Positions 63,597 to 64,000 of a DNA stretch of 64,000 nt are shown piece by piece. The translations under genes were made by a program, and so were the position numbers. The stretch spans positions 2,232,001 through 2,296,000 of the forward strand of contig NZ_CP089211.1 in NCBI RefSeq assembly GCF_021183825.1. Direction: 5' to 3'. This DNA is from Sinomicrobium kalidii (GTDB lineage Bacteria; Bacteroidota; Bacteroidia; Flavobacteriales; Flavobacteriaceae). Within the stretch, counting starts at the first letter, position 1, and the number at the start of each line of letters is the position of its first letter. Below the pieces are notes generated by a model. The model saw only the letters and a program-made list of their open reading frames with translations, made no database searches and was not told where the DNA came from.

Positions 63597-64000
63597 CTAT
63601 TGTTTTTCAGTAGCCTCTTCCTTTTTGAGATAGGTGTCGAGGAACTTTAATATCTGTCCGTATCCCTTGATCTCGTTCTCTTTCTTGACAAAACCGTGCC
63701 CTTCGTCGGGAAACACGATATACTCTACGGGAATATTGTTCTTTTCCATGGCCTCCACGATCTCATCGGATTCTACCTGTAATACCCTGGGGTCGTTGGC
63801 CCCTTGCAATACCATCACCGGATTTTTTATCCGGTCGGCATGAAAAAGCGGTGAAATCTCGCGGAGCCGAATGGAATCTGCCGTATTAGGGTCTCCCAGT
63901 TCTTCATAAAGGGCCTCGCGGAACGATTCCCAGTACGGCGGGATTGATTTGAGGGTACGCAACCAATTGGTAACGCCAAAAATGTTTACACCTGCTTCAA
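63597..64000 (-). CDS. S9 family prolyl-oligopeptidase-type peptidase, C-terminal part
   Basis: Only the last 134 residues are inside the window; the gene enters from the right edge. The frame stays open to base 64000, so there is no start here (a TTG at 63962 is internal). The visible part is the end of an alpha/beta-hydrolase catalytic domain: AGVNIFGVTNWLRTL, PVMVLQGANDPRVLQVESDE with the catalytic Asp, and VFPDEGHGFVKKENEI with the catalytic His. The GxSxGG nucleophile lies outside. Family is clear; the full protein may carry an N-terminal propeller and signal peptide. Confidence 0.88.
   Translation of the reverse strand, partial: EAGVNIFGVTNWLRTLKSIPPYWESFREALYEELGDPNTADSIRLREISPLFHADRIKNPVMVLQGANDPRVLQVESDEIVEAMEKNNIPVEYIVFPDEGHGFVKKENEIKGYGQILKFLDTYLKKEEATEKQ

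Noticed and set aside
1..64000. CRISPR arrays, tRNA or rRNA genes, transposases, prophage genes
   Set aside because: Reading both strands found no regularly spaced repeats, no cloverleaf-type sequence and no transposase or phage motif.

Overview
The window comes from a chromosome of a Bacteroidota member, most likely Flavobacteriaceae. Evidence: a SusC/SusD pair with a polygalacturonase-like enzyme, several families confined to or typical of this group (DUF6427, DUF6341, DUF4271, DUF4296, DUF4837, DUF6909), lipoproteins with short SPII signals, ATP-type PEP carboxykinase, poor Shine-Dalgarno sequences, and repeated matches to the Bacteroidota -7 promoter element TAnnTTTG upstream of genes. 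No rRNA, tRNA, CRISPR array, intact IS element or prophage was seen. Most of the window is core housekeeping sequence in short operons on both strands.

Layout. 1-202: 5' part of an AT-rich sugar cytidylyltransferase, probably the edge of a surface-polysaccharide locus. 444-6138: upp, two lineage-specific membrane proteins, purD and metG. 6767-10259: LD-carboxypeptidase, a lipoprotein, YraN, an ACT-like protein and a DUF3291 protein. 10499-16553: leuS, alanine dehydrogenase, a YugP-type protease, ferritin and a small unknown gene. 16647-18642: an Lrp/AsnC regulator and a saccharopine-dehydrogenase-family enzyme. 18809-26909: DUF423, pckA, hemD with DUF4271, two glycosyltransferases of the polyprenyl-phosphate-sugar type, dihydroorotase and DUF4296. 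26976-31486: NlpE-like lipoprotein, antiquitin-type aldehyde dehydrogenase, 3-hydroxyanthranilate dioxygenase and isoaspartyl peptidase. 31638-41326: a giant alpha-2-macroglobulin lipoprotein, adenine deaminase, an SDR protein and tyrS.

41386-48440 is a small polysaccharide-utilisation locus: a GH28 enzyme divergent from susC-susD. The shared 434-bp intergenic region carries a 17-bp inverted repeat whose two arms lie exactly 21 bp upstream of a -7-like box on each side, suggesting one regulator controls both transcripts.

48633-54977 is a run of five minus-strand genes (M23 peptidase, GH3-type adenylase, DUF6909 with a nucleosidase-like C-terminal motif, Wzz-like protein, LuxE-like adenylase). 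It contains two ANL-superfamily-like enzymes and is the best candidate for an undescribed functional unit. 55088-64000: tatA, tex, DUF4837 lipoprotein, a LysM lytic transglycosylase, pgk, holB, DoxX and the C-terminal part of an S9 peptidase.

Themes linking genes: cell-envelope maintenance (ldcA, M23, lytic transglycosylase, A2M, NlpE), lysine and tryptophan breakdown (saccharopine dehydrogenase, aminoadipate semialdehyde dehydrogenase, 3-HAO), pyrimidine/purine metabolism (upp, pyrC, purD, ade) and three aminoacyl-tRNA synthetases. All family calls come from reading motifs; no database search was run.
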